The translations under genes were made by a program, and so were the position numbers. Of a stretch of DNA of 64,000 nt, positions 16,855-28,039 are shown in pieces (position 1 is the first letter of the stretch; each line of letters starts with the position of its first letter). The DNA comes from Cohnella nanjingensis (GTDB taxonomy: Bacteria > Bacillota > Bacilli > Paenibacillales > Paenibacillaceae). Below the pieces are notes generated by a model that ran no database searches, was not told where the DNA came from, and saw only the letters and a program-made list of their open reading frames with translations. The DNA lies in contig NZ_JACJVP010000026.1 of the NCBI RefSeq assembly GCF_014212125.1, positions 62,001 through 126,000 of the forward strand, read 5' to 3'.

Positions 16855-16891
16855 AAGGGCGCCTTCCCGCAGATGCGGGGGCGCCCTTTTT
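16855..16891. terminator. Terminator between the HD-GYP and NlpC/P60 genes
   Basis: AAGGGCGCC and GGCGCCCTT arms flank an inner hairpin (CCCGC/GCGGG) and run into TTTTT on the plus strand. The two genes converge here, so it may serve both. Confidence 0.85.
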
Positions 16892-16901
16892 GCTGTTCCG
16901 T

Positions 16902-17888
16902 CTAGCTTAACAACCGCTTCGCGTACAGGAACGTCTCCTGCCAATAGGCGGAGTTGATGTTCGTGATCTGTACGCCATCCTCCGGCTTCGGGCTCGAATG
17001 GATCATCTTGCCGCCGCCCATATAGATGCCGACGTGTCCGACGGTCGTATCCGTCTTGAACCGTCCCGGCACGTAGAAGAACAGCAGATCGCCCTTCTCC
17101 AGGTCGCTCCGCGCGACGGATCGGCCTTCATTCGCTTGCTCCCGCGCCGTTCGCGGCAGATGGATGCCGACCTTGGCGAACAGGAATTGCGTGAACGAAG
17201 AGCAGTCGAACGTCCCCGTGTCCGCATAATTGCCAGCCCCAAAGTCATATTTGACGCCCATGTATTTGCGGGCCTCCTGAAGGATCGAATCGGCTTGCGC
17301 GGCGCCTGCCGATGCGATATGGAGGCGGTTGCCGTTCTCCGCCGGAGACGCGGCGTCCCGGAACGGCAGCCCGCGTCCGGTCGCGCCGGATTCGGCCGGC
17401 AGCGACTTCGGGAGGAAGGAGATGGTGTCTCCGTGCGAGTTGATCGCGACCTCCGACCCGAACAGCGCTCTCATCCCCGAGACGGGGATATACAACCGGT
17501 TGCTGTCTTGGACGGCCGGCGCTTGCATCCGGATCGTCTTGCCCGACTTGGTTACGGCGCTGTCGCCCTTCCGGAACTTCCAGACCGGGTCGTGGTCCCC
17601 GATCCCGTAGCTGCCGTCGCTCAGCCAGGCGCCGTGGAGGTCCGCGGCCCGCGCCACGTCGCTTAATGAGACGTAATTCGAATGGTGGATGGTCTTTACC
17701 GGAACGACGCTCGTCGCGGTCCGTTCGTTCGCTCTCGTCTCCGCGAGAGAACGTACTTTGTCGGGTCCGGAATACTTCCGGAGATCCTTGGGACTGGGGT
17801 TAAAGGCGCAGCCGGCGAGTGATGCTGCGACCAGCGCGGCAACCAGCAAGCCGGCGCCGCGCTTCGTGAATTGCATGCGTTTATGCAT
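16902..17888 (-). CDS. NlpC/P60 (C40) peptidoglycan endopeptidase lipoprotein
   Basis: The 328-residue precursor has a lipoprotein signal with the lipobox LAGC and acylated Cys27. Residues 60-160 form a region like the copper amine oxidase N-domain or a wall-associated module with SLSDVARAADL and LYIPVSGMRALFG. The C-terminal 120 residues are an NlpC/P60 cysteine peptidase with catalytic Cys229 in DCSSF, His285 in GHVGIYMG and a third polar residue, probably His297. Such enzymes cut peptidoglycan stem peptides. The product should sit on the outer face of the membrane. The start has only a distant GGAGG, so it is less certain. Confidence 0.88.
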   Translation of the reverse strand: MHKRMQFTKRGAGLLVAALVAASLAGCAFNPSPKDLRKYSGPDKVRSLAETRANERTATSVVPVKTIHHSNYVSLSDVARAADLHGAWLSDGSYGIGDHDPVWKFRKGDSAVTKSGKTIRMQAPAVQDSNRLYIPVSGMRALFGSEVAINSHGDTISFLPKSLPAESGATGRGLPFRDAASPAENGNRLHIASAGAAQADSILQEARKYMGVKYDFGAGNYADTGTFDCSSFTQFLFAKVGIHLPRTAREQANEGRSVARSDLEKGDLLFFYVPGRFKTDTTVGHVGIYMGGGKMIHSSPKPEDGVQITNINSAYWQETFLYAKRLLS

Positions 17889-18005
17889 GGGGGTCCTATC
17901 GCCTCCGGGTGCCGATTGTTGAGATCACACCCGTTAGCATGGTTTCCCTGTGCGCGCTTTATGCTCCCGCGCGGTTCGCTCGACTTAAAAAAGCGAGGCG
18001 CATCG

Positions 18006-18060
18006 GTTCTGGATTCTGGCTTCTGGATTCTGGCTCCTGCCATTTGGCTCCTGGATTCTG
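18006..18060. repeat. Short low-complexity direct repeats
   Basis: The phrase TTCTGGATTCTGGC and close variants recur four to five times with a spacing of about 7 to 14 bases. It lies in the gap between the NlpC/P60 gene and the suf terminator. No coding function is apparent. Confidence 0.6.
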
Positions 18061-18106
18061 ATCTCAGAGCTTCAAGGAGCATGTCCCCGACATCTCCGGC
18101 AACGGC

Positions 18107-18139
18107 AAAGGGCCCCCGGCGCGAGCCGGGGACCCTCTT
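18107..18139 (-). terminator. Terminator of the suf operon
   Basis: A GC-rich inverted repeat (AGGGcCCCCGGC and GCCGGGGaCCCT) lies about 15 bases past the sufB stop codon. The following T-tract is weak. Confidence 0.65.
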
Positions 18140-18153
18140 CATGCCTATATCGC

Positions 18154-19551
18154 TTAACCGATACTGCCTTCCATCTCGAACTTGATCAGACGGTTCATCT
18201 CGACCGCGTACTCCATCGGCAGTTCCTTGGTGAACGGCTCGATGAAGCCCATGACGATCATCTGTGTCGCTTCGGCTTCGGACAGGCCGCGGCTCATCAG
18301 GTAGAAGAGCTGGTCTTCGGATACCTTGGAGACGGTCGCCTCATGCTCCAGCGTGATGTTGTCGTTCAAGATCTCGTTATAAGGGATCGTATCGCTCGTC
18401 GACTGGTTGTCGAGGATGAGCGTGTCGCACTTGATGTTCGCCTTCGCGCCTTCGGCGTTGCGGCCGAAGGAAGCGAGCCCGCGGTACGTAACCTTGCCGC
18501 CGTGCTTGGAGATCGACTTCGACACGATCGTCGACGTCGTGTCCGGCGCGAGGTGGATCATCTTGGCGCCCGCGTCCTGGTGCTGGCCTTTGCCGGCTAC
18601 GGCGATGGAGAGCACCATGCCCTTCGCGCCGCGGCCCTTCAGGATGACGGCCGGGTACTTCATCGTCAGCTTGGAACCGATGTTGCCGTCGACCCACTCC
18701 ATCGTCGCGTTCTCTTCGGCGACGGCGCGCTTCGTGACGAGGTTGTAGATGTTCGGCGCCCAGTTCTGGATCGTCGTGTAGCGGACGCGCGCGTCCTTCT
18801 TCACGATGATCTCGACGACGGCGCTGTGCAGCGAGTTCGTGCTGTAGACCGGCGCCGTGCAGCCTTCGACGTAATGCACGAAGCTGCCTTCGTCCGCGAT
18901 GATGAGCGTGCGTTCGAATTGTCCCATGTTCTCGGAGTTGATTCGGAAGTAGGCTTGCAGCGGGATCTCGCACTTCACGCCTTTCGGCACGTAGATGAAG
19001 CTCCCGCCGGACCATACCGCGCTGTTCAGCGCCGCGAACTTATTGTCGGCCGCCGGCACGACGGTGCCGAAGTATTCCTTGAAGATCTCCGGATGCTCCC
19101 GCAAGGCGGTGTCCGTATCGGTGAAGATGACGCCTTGCTTCTCCAGATCTTCCTGCATGCTGTGGTAAACGACTTCGGACTCGTACTGCGCGGAGACGCC
19201 GGCCAGGAACTTTTGCTCCGCTTCCGGGATGCCAAGCTTGTCGAAGGTCGCCTTGATCTCTTCCGGCACTTCCTCCCACGTCTTGCCTTGCTTCTCGGAA
19301 GGCTTGACGTAGTACTGGATGTCGTTGAAGTCCAATTCGTCCATGTTGCCGCCCCATCGCGGCATATCCATCTTGTTGAACTGCTCGAGCGACTTCAGGC
19401 GGAAGTTCAGCATCCATTCGGGCTCGCCCTTCATCTCCGAGATCGTGCGGACGATCTCGGGCGTCAGGCCTTTACCGGACTGAAATACCGCCTTATGCTC
19501 GTCGCGGAAGCCATATTTATATTCTTCCATTTCAGGCATTTGCTTCGCCAT
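18154..19551 (-). CDS. sufB: Fe-S cluster scaffold subunit SufB
   Basis: The 465-residue protein is the SufB scaffold subunit of the SufBCD complex that builds iron-sulfur clusters in the cytoplasm. The family core is present, including [31 protein letters not shown] and the C-terminal [23 protein letters not shown] region. It is the last of five genes in order sufC-D-S-U-B. A longer frame extends upstream, but ATG at 19551 has AAGGAGG nine bases before it and gives the family length. Twenty bases separate it from sufU. Confidence 0.96.
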   Translation of the reverse strand: MAKQMPEMEEYKYGFRDEHKAVFQSGKGLTPEIVRTISEMKGEPEWMLNFRLKSLEQFNKMDMPRWGGNMDELDFNDIQYYVKPSEKQGKTWEEVPEEIKATFDKLGIPEAEQKFLAGVSAQYESEVVYHSMQEDLEKQGVIFTDTDTALREHPEIFKEYFGTVVPAADNKFAALNSAVWSGGSFIYVPKGVKCEIPLQAYFRINSENMGQFERTLIIADEGSFVHYVEGCTAPVYSTNSLHSAVVEIIVKKDARVRYTTIQNWAPNIYNLVTKRAVAEENATMEWVDGNIGSKLTMKYPAVILKGRGAKGMVLSIAVAGKGQHQDAGAKMIHLAPDTTSTIVSKSISKHGGKVTYRGLASFGRNAEGAKANIKCDTLILDNQSTSDTIPYNEILNDNITLEHEATVSKVSEDQLFYLMSRGLSEAEATQMIVMGFIEPFTKELPMEYAVEMNRLIKFEMEGSIG

Positions 19552-19571
19552 GACGATTCGCCTCCTTCGTA

Positions 19572-21237
<1,666 letters not shown>

Positions 21238-22542
21238 TTACCCCAGCTTCCTTTCGAGAATGCGTTGCAGCTGCTCGCGAATGCCCGCCAGCGGAATCTC
21301 GGAGACGACCGGATCCAGGAATCCGTAGATGATGAGACGCTCCGCTTCCGTCTTGGCGATGCCGCGCGACATCAGGTAGTGCACCTGCTCCGCATTGACC
21401 TGGCCTACGCTCGCGGCGTGGCCGGCTTTGACGTCGTCTTCGTCGATCAACAGGATCGGATTGGCGTCGCCGCGGGCTTTGGGGCTCAACATGAGCACTT
21501 TCTCCGTCTGCTGGCCGTTCGCCTTGGTCGCGCCGTGTTCGATCTTCGTGATGCCGTTGATGATGGCCGTCGCTTCTTCCGTCATGACTGCGCGCGTGAT
21601 CATATCGCTCTCCGAAGCGCGGCCAAAGTGGACCGCTTGGGTCGTCAGGCTCACGCGCTGCTTGCCGGTGCCGACGGCAATGATCTTGGCGTCGGAGTTG
21701 GAGCCGTTGCCCTTCAGGATCGACTTCGTATCCGTCAGCGTGTTGCCTTCGTGCAGGTCGCCGATGATCCATTCGATCCGCGCATCGTTATCCAGCACCG
21801 CGCGGCGGTAAGAGACGTCGATCGCGGCCTTCTCCATATGATGCACAGCCGCATAGCGCACATGCGCGCCGGACTTGACGAACACTTCGACCGCGCCGTT
21901 GTGCAGCAGGGTCGTCTCCGTGTCGCCGATCGCGGAATTGACGTTCTCCACGAACGCGAAGCGGCTGTTCGCCTCGGCGATCACGAGAATATGCGGCACG
22001 AACGTCGCTTCGGCATCGTCCGCGAAGAGGAGCGCTTGGATCGGCTCTTCGATCTCGACGCCGCGCGGCACGTAAAGGAATACCCCGCCGTTCCACAAAG
22101 CCGCATGCAAGGCGGCCAGTTTATGCTCATCCCGCTGATAAGCGGTCATCAAATGCTGGCGAAGCAAATCTTCATGCGTGCGGGCCGCTTCTTCCAGGCT
22201 CGTCAAGACGACGCCCTTCGCCTTCAGCTCCTCGGGGAGCTCCGTATAGACGACGGAAGAATTGTGCTGCACGATCAAAGCGCCTTTCGCTTCTGCCGGC
22301 AGCAGCGAAGTGATCGCTTGGGGCAGTTGCGCGGTCGACGCGACCGCTTGACCCGGACGGTTCGCGCCGTAGACGTCGAGCGCCCATCGGTGAATCGGCG
22401 TCTTCTCCGGCTTAGGCAGATCCAGCGTGGAAGCCAATTGACCGGCTTCCTCCCGCCATGCTACGAGCCAAGCCGGCTCGTTCTTGCTGCGGGCCAGCTT
22501 GGCTGCCGCTTCACGTCCAAAAGAGGTGGTCGGCGTACTCAT
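21238..22542 (-). CDS. sufD: SufD, SufBCD complex subunit
   Basis: The 434-residue protein is the SufB paralogue SufD, which pairs with SufB and SufC in the scaffold complex. The SufB/SufD beta-helix core is seen in FLYVPRGVEIEEPIQALLF, YRRAVLDNDARIEWIIGDL and HYLMSRGIAKTEAERLIIYG. The N-terminal helical part is rich in Glu and Lys. AAGGGAGGT precedes its ATG. It sits 23 bases after sufC and touches sufS. Confidence 0.94.
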   Translation of the reverse strand: MSTPTTSFGREAAAKLARSKNEPAWLVAWREEAGQLASTLDLPKPEKTPIHRWALDVYGANRPGQAVASTAQLPQAITSLLPAEAKGALIVQHNSSVVYTELPEELKAKGVVLTSLEEAARTHEDLLRQHLMTAYQRDEHKLAALHAALWNGGVFLYVPRGVEIEEPIQALLFADDAEATFVPHILVIAEANSRFAFVENVNSAIGDTETTLLHNGAVEVFVKSGAHVRYAAVHHMEKAAIDVSYRRAVLDNDARIEWIIGDLHEGNTLTDTKSILKGNGSNSDAKIIAVGTGKQRVSLTTQAVHFGRASESDMITRAVMTEEATAIINGITKIEHGATKANGQQTEKVLMLSPKARGDANPILLIDEDDVKAGHAASVGQVNAEQVHYLMSRGIAKTEAERLIIYGFLDPVVSEIPLAGIREQLQRILERKLG

Positions 22543-22565
22543 CGTTGATTACCTCCCTTGTCCTC

Positions 22566-23345
22566 TTACGCTTGGCCAACCGTCTCGTCGACGATGCCCA
22601 GCTCTTCTTTGACCCAATCGTAGCCTTCCGCCTCGAGACGCTCAGCCAACTCCGGACCGCCGGATTTGACGATGCGTCCTTGCATCATGACATGCACGAA
22701 GTCGGGTTTGATGTAGTTCAGCAAACGCTGATAGTGGGTGATGATCAGGAAGCCGCGGTCATCCGCGCGCATGGCGTTGACGCCGGCCGCGACGATCTTC
22801 AGCGCGTCGATGTCGAGACCCGAGTCGATCTCGTCGAGGATGACGAGCTTCGGCTCGAGCAGCAGCATCTGCAGAATCTCGTTGCGTTTCTTCTCGCCGC
22901 CGGAGAAGCCTTCGTTCAGGTAGCGGTGCATGAACTCGGGGTTCATGTCGAGCTCCTTCATCTTCGCTTCCATTTGACGGACGAACTTGATGAGGGAGAT
23001 CTCGTTGCCTTCGCCGCGGCGGGCGTTGATCGCGCTGCGCAGGAAGTCGGCGTTGGTGACGCCCGTAATCTCGCTCGGGTACTGCATCGCGAGGAACAGG
23101 CCGGCGCGCGCGCGCTCGTCGACGGCCATCTCGAGCACGTCTTCGCCGTTCAGGTACACTTCGCCTTCCGTCACTTCATATTTAGGATGACCCATGATCG
23201 AGGATGCGAGCGTGCTCTTGCCGGTCCCGTTCGGGCCCATGATCGCGTGCACTTCGCCGCCTTGCATGGTCAGGTTGAAGCCTTTCAATATTTCCTTGCC
23301 CTCAATCTCCGATTTGAGGCCGCGAATCTCGAACAGATTGGACAT
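22566..23345 (-). CDS. sufC: SufC, ABC-type ATPase of the SufBCD complex
   Basis: The 259-residue ATPase drives conformational change of the Fe-S scaffold and is not a transporter. Walker A is at residues 37-45 (GPNGTGKST), the family-specific signature is [13 protein letters not shown], and Walker B reads [12 protein letters not shown]. It is the first gene of the operon. A longer frame starts six codons earlier, but the ATG at 23345 has GGAGGG eight bases upstream. The operon promoter lies about 100 bases before it. Confidence 0.96.
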   Translation of the reverse strand: MSNLFEIRGLKSEIEGKEILKGFNLTMQGGEVHAIMGPNGTGKSTLASSIMGHPKYEVTEGEVYLNGEDVLEMAVDERARAGLFLAMQYPSEITGVTNADFLRSAINARRGEGNEISLIKFVRQMEAKMKELDMNPEFMHRYLNEGFSGGEKKRNEILQMLLLEPKLVILDEIDSGLDIDALKIVAAGVNAMRADDRGFLIITHYQRLLNYIKPDFVHVMMQGRIVKSGGPELAERLEAEGYDWVKEELGIVDETVGQA

Positions 23346-23442
23346 ATTGTTTTCCCTCCACATTTCTTAAGGACGCAAAGTGAGGTTGACCCCTTCTTAC
23401 GTATCGCCGGGAACCCAATCGCTGATATCCTTATTTATAATT

Positions 23443-23471
23443 ATTTTAAAGTGATTCTCATTGATTCTCAA
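23443..23471 (-). promoter_or_regulatory. Candidate suf operon promoter with a 10-bp direct repeat
   Basis: On the minus strand TTGAGA (23471-23466), a 17-base spacer and TAAAAT (23448-23443) form a good vegetative promoter. TGAGAATCA occurs twice, at 23470-23462 and 23460-23452, spaced by one helical turn and overlapping the -35 region. A repeat there could be an operator; no clear Fur or PerR palindrome was found. Confidence 0.55.
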
Positions 23472-23505
23472 CCTCCATTTTATGAAAATGCCATGAAAAA
23501 TGCAA

Positions 23506-23542
23506 ACCGGGCCCTTTTCCGTATCGGAAGCGGAAGCCCGGT
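23506..23542 (-). terminator. Terminator of the DUF1802 gene
   Basis: On the minus strand ACCGGGC and GCCCGGT arms enclose an inner TTCCG/CGGAA stem, followed by TTGCATTTTT. It lies 20 bases past the DUF1802 stop. Confidence 0.7.
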
Positions 23543-23561
23543 CTCATCAAGAAATATGCGA

Positions 23562-24131
23562 CTATCCTGCGACCGCGCGGCGCACGGCCTCCGCTTGCGC
23601 TTCGAATGCTTCGTCCGTCAACGCCGGGTGCAGGCTCCCCTCTCCGAGCGCCTCCTCCAGCTGCAGCCAAGACTTGCAGCCGCCGTAGCTGTCCCGCAGC
23701 GGAATCTCCGCCGGCGTCCCCAGCGTATAGACGCGCAGCAACAGGACGTGAAGCGGCTTCGTTTTTTTCCACTTGAGCCGCTCTTCCGCATAATCCTCCG
23801 TCCAAATGTGAAGCGCGTCCAGCCGCTTCAGCGTCTCGCTGTCCGTCACCTCGATATCGTCAATCGCTTCGGCATAGGACGTAATCCGGATCGTCTCCGG
23901 ATTCTCAGCCGCTTCGGCGAGCGTCGCGGTCACGGTATCGGCCGCTTCCGGCTTCACTAGGTGCGGCTTCTGATGCTCATAGGAAGGGAACAGATAGAAT
24001 CTGGGACTCTCCAGTCTGAACTCCTTCGTCTCCTCCGCGATGCCGCCTTTGCGGAGCACGATGATCTGCCGCCCCGCTTCCAGCGCCTTCACGGCTACCG
24101 CCCACTCTCTAAGCGCCATAGGATGGTACAT
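23562..24131 (-). CDS. DUF1802 family protein
   Basis: The 189-residue cytosolic protein matches DUF1802, with the conserved MALREWAVAVKALEAGRQ start, a RKGGI motif near residue 28 and a PRFYLFPSYEHQK motif near residue 45. Function is unknown. The family start pattern (basic, followed by LRKGGIAEE) resembles a nucleotide- or metal-binding alpha/beta fold, but this is speculation. The start could be the ATG at 24131 or the one four codons later at 24119. It lies between the suf promoter and the anti-sigma gene and has its own terminator. Confidence 0.75.
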   Translation of the reverse strand: MYHPMALREWAVAVKALEAGRQIIVLRKGGIAEETKEFRLESPRFYLFPSYEHQKPHLVKPEAADTVTATLAEAAENPETIRITSYAEAIDDIEVTDSETLKRLDALHIWTEDYAEERLKWKKTKPLHVLLLRVYTLGTPAEIPLRDSYGGCKSWLQLEEALGEGSLHPALTDEAFEAQAEAVRRAVAG

Positions 24132-24179
24132 GCGTTATCGTCTCCTCCGCAACCTTGTCGCTTCATTATAACACAAAGG

Positions 24180-25541
24180 CTACTGCGGCTGCGGGATATC
24201 GATGCGCGTCTCCAGTTCGGGAAGGTAGGTGAGGGCGACGGTCTTCCGGGTGACAAATGTGAGCTTCTCATCTGAGGAAATCGCCGGGTAGACAGCTGTA
24301 CGTTCTTGAAGATCGACAGTCATATCGTAAGGCTCTAGCGCTTGAAGCGCTATGCCTTCTTCTCCAATCAGATTCCAAGCGCTCTGCTGCAAAGGATTCG
24401 AGCCTACCGTCCTGTAATTTACGACCGTTCGCTCTTTCTGGTATTCGATGCCGGTGATCAACGTGTAGCCCGCATCCCCTTGAGGGAGTTTCAGCGGTCG
24501 CTCCTGCGTCGGCTTCTCGTTCAACGGCGTTTTAAATAGATAGAGTTGGGCTTTCGCTGAATCGCTTTCCATGTCGACTTGATTGACCTTAACCGTGATG
24601 TACTTTGTGCCCGCTGGAAGCGGCGCCGTCCGGAGTACTTTTCCTTCATCAAAATAGATCGGCAGCCATTTCCCTTTATCGTCGACTAGTTCAATATGGT
24701 CTGCGAAAGGCGCATTATCCTCAACCTTAGGAGACAATGAATACCTCAAATTAGTCGTCAACTCGTTTGCAGCGATACCTGTAATATGCAGGATTCCATT
24801 GGAACTTATTTCTTTAATGTTCAAATCTGTATACGAATTACGCAACATTTCGACGGGCATATTCAATTGCCAATTTCCTTTTTTATTGCCAACACGCGAC
24901 ACTTGCAAGCTCAACTCGAAAGAAGGCGGGCGATAGTCGAACAAGGCGGCATGAATAGTGCCTTCATATACTTGCCCTTCCTCGTTTCCCTTCACCTCTT
25001 CGATGGGATAAGTCAAGGTAGCTGGTTGGTCTGAGGAAGGACGTACGCCATTCACGAGAATTCCCGCATCGATCGTGGGGAGATTTTTTGCGGACTTCGA
25101 GACGGGATACGAACCCTCACGAACCTCCGATTCTTCCCCCGATTGCCCCATTCGGATCAAGTAATGAATAGCTAAATACAACCCATCGTAATCGACCTTC
25201 GTCACCTGGAACTCGATCCCCTGATTCTTCACGCTCGGCAGCTGCGCCGTTGCCGTCGCGCTTGGAGCTGGCGAAGCGGCGCCGACGCTCGGAAGCAGAC
25301 TCCTCAAGTTTACAGGCGCTCCGCCTGAAGAGACCAGTCCCAGCCACGCAATGCCGAGGATGCCTAGCGACACGGCTGCGGTCATCGTCGTTTGGCGCAC
25401 GCGCGCTTGTCGACGCAGCATTGTGCGTGTAGGCAAGGTTTGAAGCGTCTCCTCGATCCGGTTAGCCACGATGAACGGAATCTCGATCGCTTCTTCTCTT
25501 TTCCACGAGCGCAGCGCGTCTTCGATCTCAATGGAGCTCAT
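24180..25541 (-). CDS. DUF4179-type anti-sigma factor, membrane anchored
   Basis: The 453-residue protein has a cytosolic N-terminal part (residues 1-50) that would bind the sigma factor, one membrane helix at about residues 54-71, and a large outer region. The outer region begins with a Ser/Ala/Pro/Thr linker (APSATATAQLP) and continues with DUF4179-like beta domains. It overlaps the 3' end of the ECF sigma gene by 14 bases, the usual arrangement of a sigma/anti-sigma pair. It should hold the sigma factor at the membrane until a cell-surface signal arrives. The signal is not evident. Confidence 0.8.
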   Translation of the reverse strand: MSSIEIEDALRSWKREEAIEIPFIVANRIEETLQTLPTRTMLRRQARVRQTTMTAAVSLGILGIAWLGLVSSGGAPVNLRSLLPSVGAASPAPSATATAQLPSVKNQGIEFQVTKVDYDGLYLAIHYLIRMGQSGEESEVREGSYPVSKSAKNLPTIDAGILVNGVRPSSDQPATLTYPIEEVKGNEEGQVYEGTIHAALFDYRPPSFELSLQVSRVGNKKGNWQLNMPVEMLRNSYTDLNIKEISSNGILHITGIAANELTTNLRYSLSPKVEDNAPFADHIELVDDKGKWLPIYFDEGKVLRTAPLPAGTKYITVKVNQVDMESDSAKAQLYLFKTPLNEKPTQERPLKLPQGDAGYTLITGIEYQKERTVVNYRTVGSNPLQQSAWNLIGEEGIALQALEPYDMTVDLQERTAVYPAISSDEKLTFVTRKTVALTYLPELETRIDIPQPQ

Positions 25542-26064
25542 ATCCCATCCCCCTCTCTTCCGTATCTTCCAGCCAGACGGCCAACTGCTTGCGAGCGCGG
25601 TGCAGTCGCGACTTGAGCGTACCTTCCGGGATATCCATCCACTCGGCCAGACGGTTCAGCGGCACGTCCGCGAGATAGTGCAGCCGCACAAGCGTGCGCA
25701 GAGGCTCGTCCAGCCGTCCGACGGCCGCTCGGAGGTCCAAGTCGGGCATCGTCATCTCCGCGCTCTCCTCCGCCCACACTTCCGACAGGCTGACGCTACG
25801 GCGGCGCCCGATCCGCTGACACTCCCGGATGAGGATCCGCATCATCCACGTCTTGAAAAAATCAGGCTCGCGCAGCTTCGTGACGCCCCGGTAAGCCTGC
25901 AGGATGGCTTCCTGCAACGCATCCGCGCAATCCTCGTCGCTCCGCAGCAGCGTCCGCGCCATGCGGTACATCTCCCCGCTAAACTCCCGTACGAGACGGG
26001 AGAATGCCTCGCGGTCCCCGTCCCGCGCCAATCGAACGTCCGTATCCCAAGCCAGATCCGGCAA
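25528..26064 (-). CDS. ECF-type RNA polymerase sigma factor
   Basis: The 178-residue sigma-70 family protein has region 2 (residues about 10-80, with DALQEAILQAYRG and FFKTWMMRILIREC) and region 4 (about 110-165, with LNRLAEWMDIPEGTLKSRLH as the helix-turn-helix). Regions 1 and 3 are absent, as in extracytoplasmic-function sigma factors. The start is a TTG at 26064 with AGAGGAG nine bases upstream. The anti-sigma gene overlaps its end. Upstream lies a palindromic array, so the promoter region contains repeats. Confidence 0.88.
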   Translation of the reverse strand: MPDLAWDTDVRLARDGDREAFSRLVREFSGEMYRMARTLLRSDEDCADALQEAILQAYRGVTKLREPDFFKTWMMRILIRECQRIGRRRSVSLSEVWAEESAEMTMPDLDLRAAVGRLDEPLRTLVRLHYLADVPLNRLAEWMDIPEGTLKSRLHRARKQLAVWLEDTEERGMGYELH

Positions 26065-26219
26065 TTGCAGCCACTCCTCTCCCCCGACTGTTTCTATTTC
26101 TACTCGTTAGAGGGCCGATCCCTTCAATCGGTTCGTTAAAATATCAAAATAGGTCACCCATTATCCATTGGGGTGAAAATCCGAGGAGAGAAAAGCAAAA
26201 GAGGTTGGCCGAAAGTGGA

Positions 26220-26450
26220 GTTAGCCGGTTCCGGCGGTTAACGAACCCGGAAATGGACCGTACAAGGGGTAGATAACCGCTTTCGGCGGCTAACGCACCT
26301 GGAAACGGACCGTACACGGGGTAGATAGCCGCTCTAACCGACTATCTCCGGGGAAAACGGGCTTTACGCGAGGGAGATAACCGCTTTCGGCGGCTATCGC
26401 ACCCCGAAATGGACCGCTCCTGATCAAGATAACCGCTTTCTACGGTTATC
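26220..26450. repeat. Palindromic array, family B, period 52 bp, five units
   Basis: Five 23-base hairpins are centred at 26231, 26283, 26335, 26387 and 26439, exactly 52 bases apart. The best copies have arms GATAACCGC and GCGGTTATC (or GCGGCTATC) around TTTCG. Fillers of 29 bases are also related, with phrases such as GGAAATGGACCGTACA. The period is not a multiple of three, so the array cannot be a coding repeat. It occupies the gap between the malic enzyme terminator and the ECF sigma gene. Confidence 0.9.
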
Positions 26451-26489
26451 TCCTTCCGCCGACACCCCTGCAGCTCGTCCAATACTAAA

Positions 26490-26524
26490 AAGGCCTGCAA
26501 GCGACCGAGTCGCTTGCAGGCCTT
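26490..26524 (-). terminator. Terminator of the malic enzyme gene
   Basis: AAGGCCTGCAAGCGAC and GTCGCTTGCAGGCCTT are sixteen-base perfect arms around a very short loop. A TTTTTAG tract follows on the minus strand. Confidence 0.9.
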
Positions 26525-26536
26525 CAACATTAACCT

Positions 26537-27946
26537 TTAAATCTCGTCCGCGGGCTCGCGCTTGTCGACGCGGCGGGCGACGCGGTCCGCATAGGCCGCG
26601 TTCACGACAGCGCGGCGGACGGACTCGACCACGTCCGCGTTGAAGACGCTGGGCACGATGTACTCCGGGTTCAACTGCTGTTCCGTCACGACCGCGGCGA
26701 TCGCGCGGGCCGCGGCCAGCTTCATCCCTTCCGTGATGCGCGAGGCGCGGCAATCGAGCGCCCCCCGGAAGATGCCGGGGAAGCAGAGCACGTTGTTGAT
26801 TTGGTTCGGATAATCGGAGCGTCCGGTGCCGACGACGGCCGCGATCCCTTCGAGCAGCTCCGGACGAATCTCGGGCTCCGGGTTGGCCATGGCGAAGACG
26901 ATCGGATCGGCGGCCATGCCGCGCACGAATTCCGGCTTGAGCACGCCGGGTCCCGATACGCCGATGAAGGCGTCCGCGCCGCGAAGCGCGTCGGCCAATC
27001 CGCCTTCGATTCCTTCCGGGTTCGTATGCTCGGCGCACCATTGCCATGCGATGTTGTCGTACGTTTTCGCTCCGGAGAGGATGCCCTCCCGGTCGACGGC
27101 GATCACGACGGGGACGCCCGCGGAATGCAGCATCTTGACGATAGCCATGCCCGCCGCCCCGATGCCGCAGACGACGACGCGCATATCGCCGAGCTTCTTG
27201 CCGACGCACTTCGCCGCGTTCATGAGCGCGGCGATCAGGACGACCGCCGTGCCGTGCTGGTCGTCGTGGAAGACCGGAATGTCCAGCAGCTCCTGCAGCC
27301 GGCGCTCGATCTCGAAGCACCGGGGCGACGAGATGTCCTCCAGGTTGATGCCGCCGAAGCCCGGCGCGAGCGCACGCACGATCTCGACGATGGCGTCCGG
27401 ATCCTGGGTATCCAGACAGATCGGGAAGGCATCGACGCCGGCCAGCTCCTTGAACAGCATCGCCTTGCCTTCCATGACTGGCATGGCAGCCGCGGGACCG
27501 ATATTGCCAAGGCCGAGTACAGCGGTGCCGTCGCTGACGACGGCTACGGTGTTGCGCTTAATCGTAAGAGAGAATGCGGAGGCCGGATCTTCATGGATCG
27601 CCATGCACACCTTGGCTACGCCAGGGGTGTAGACGCGGGACAGGTCGTCCCGGGTACGGATCTTGATCTTGGGCGTCACTTCCAGTTTGCCGCCGAGATG
27701 CAGGAGCAGCGTTTGGTCCGAGACGTTCACGACGCGCACGCCCGGCACCTGCCGGATCGCGTCTACGATCGCCTCCATCGAAGCCTCCGCCCGTATCGTT
27801 AAGTCGCGGATGCTCCGCTGCCCGGCGCGAATCACGTCAATCGCCACAATATCGCCGCCCGCCGCGCCTACAGCCGTCGCTATCGAGCCGAACAGCGCGC
27901 GGTCAGCTTCCATTTCAAGACGTACGATCAGATTGGATCCGTCCAT
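26537..27946 (-). CDS. NAD-dependent malic enzyme with N-terminal ACT-like domain
   Basis: The 469-residue enzyme decarboxylates malate to pyruvate with reduction of NAD or NADP. Residues 1-80 form an ACT-type regulatory domain that often binds amino acids. The malic enzyme core begins near IKIRTRDDLSRVYTPGVAKV, with the substrate-binding YTPGVA. The NAD-binding domain carries GIGAAGMAI and later VSGPGVLKPEFV and MANPEPEI. The Bacillus enzymes YtsJ and MalS share this core. The start is the ATG at 27946, with GGAGG upstream. The gene appears to be transcribed alone. Confidence 0.9.
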   Translation of the reverse strand: MDGSNLIVRLEMEADRALFGSIATAVGAAGGDIVAIDVIRAGQRSIRDLTIRAEASMEAIVDAIRQVPGVRVVNVSDQTLLLHLGGKLEVTPKIKIRTRDDLSRVYTPGVAKVCMAIHEDPASAFSLTIKRNTVAVVSDGTAVLGLGNIGPAAAMPVMEGKAMLFKELAGVDAFPICLDTQDPDAIVEIVRALAPGFGGINLEDISSPRCFEIERRLQELLDIPVFHDDQHGTAVVLIAALMNAAKCVGKKLGDMRVVVCGIGAAGMAIVKMLHSAGVPVVIAVDREGILSGAKTYDNIAWQWCAEHTNPEGIEGGLADALRGADAFIGVSGPGVLKPEFVRGMAADPIVFAMANPEPEIRPELLEGIAAVVGTGRSDYPNQINNVLCFPGIFRGALDCRASRITEGMKLAAARAIAAVVTEQQLNPEYIVPSVFNADVVESVRRAVVNAAYADRVARRVDKREPADEI

Positions 27947-28039
27947 CGCAATTCCTCCTGTATTCGCCAGATGCCATTACCTTATCATGTCCGCAGGGGC
28001 CGCCGCCAGTTACCCCTGTTCGGCGTTAACGCGTTCCAT

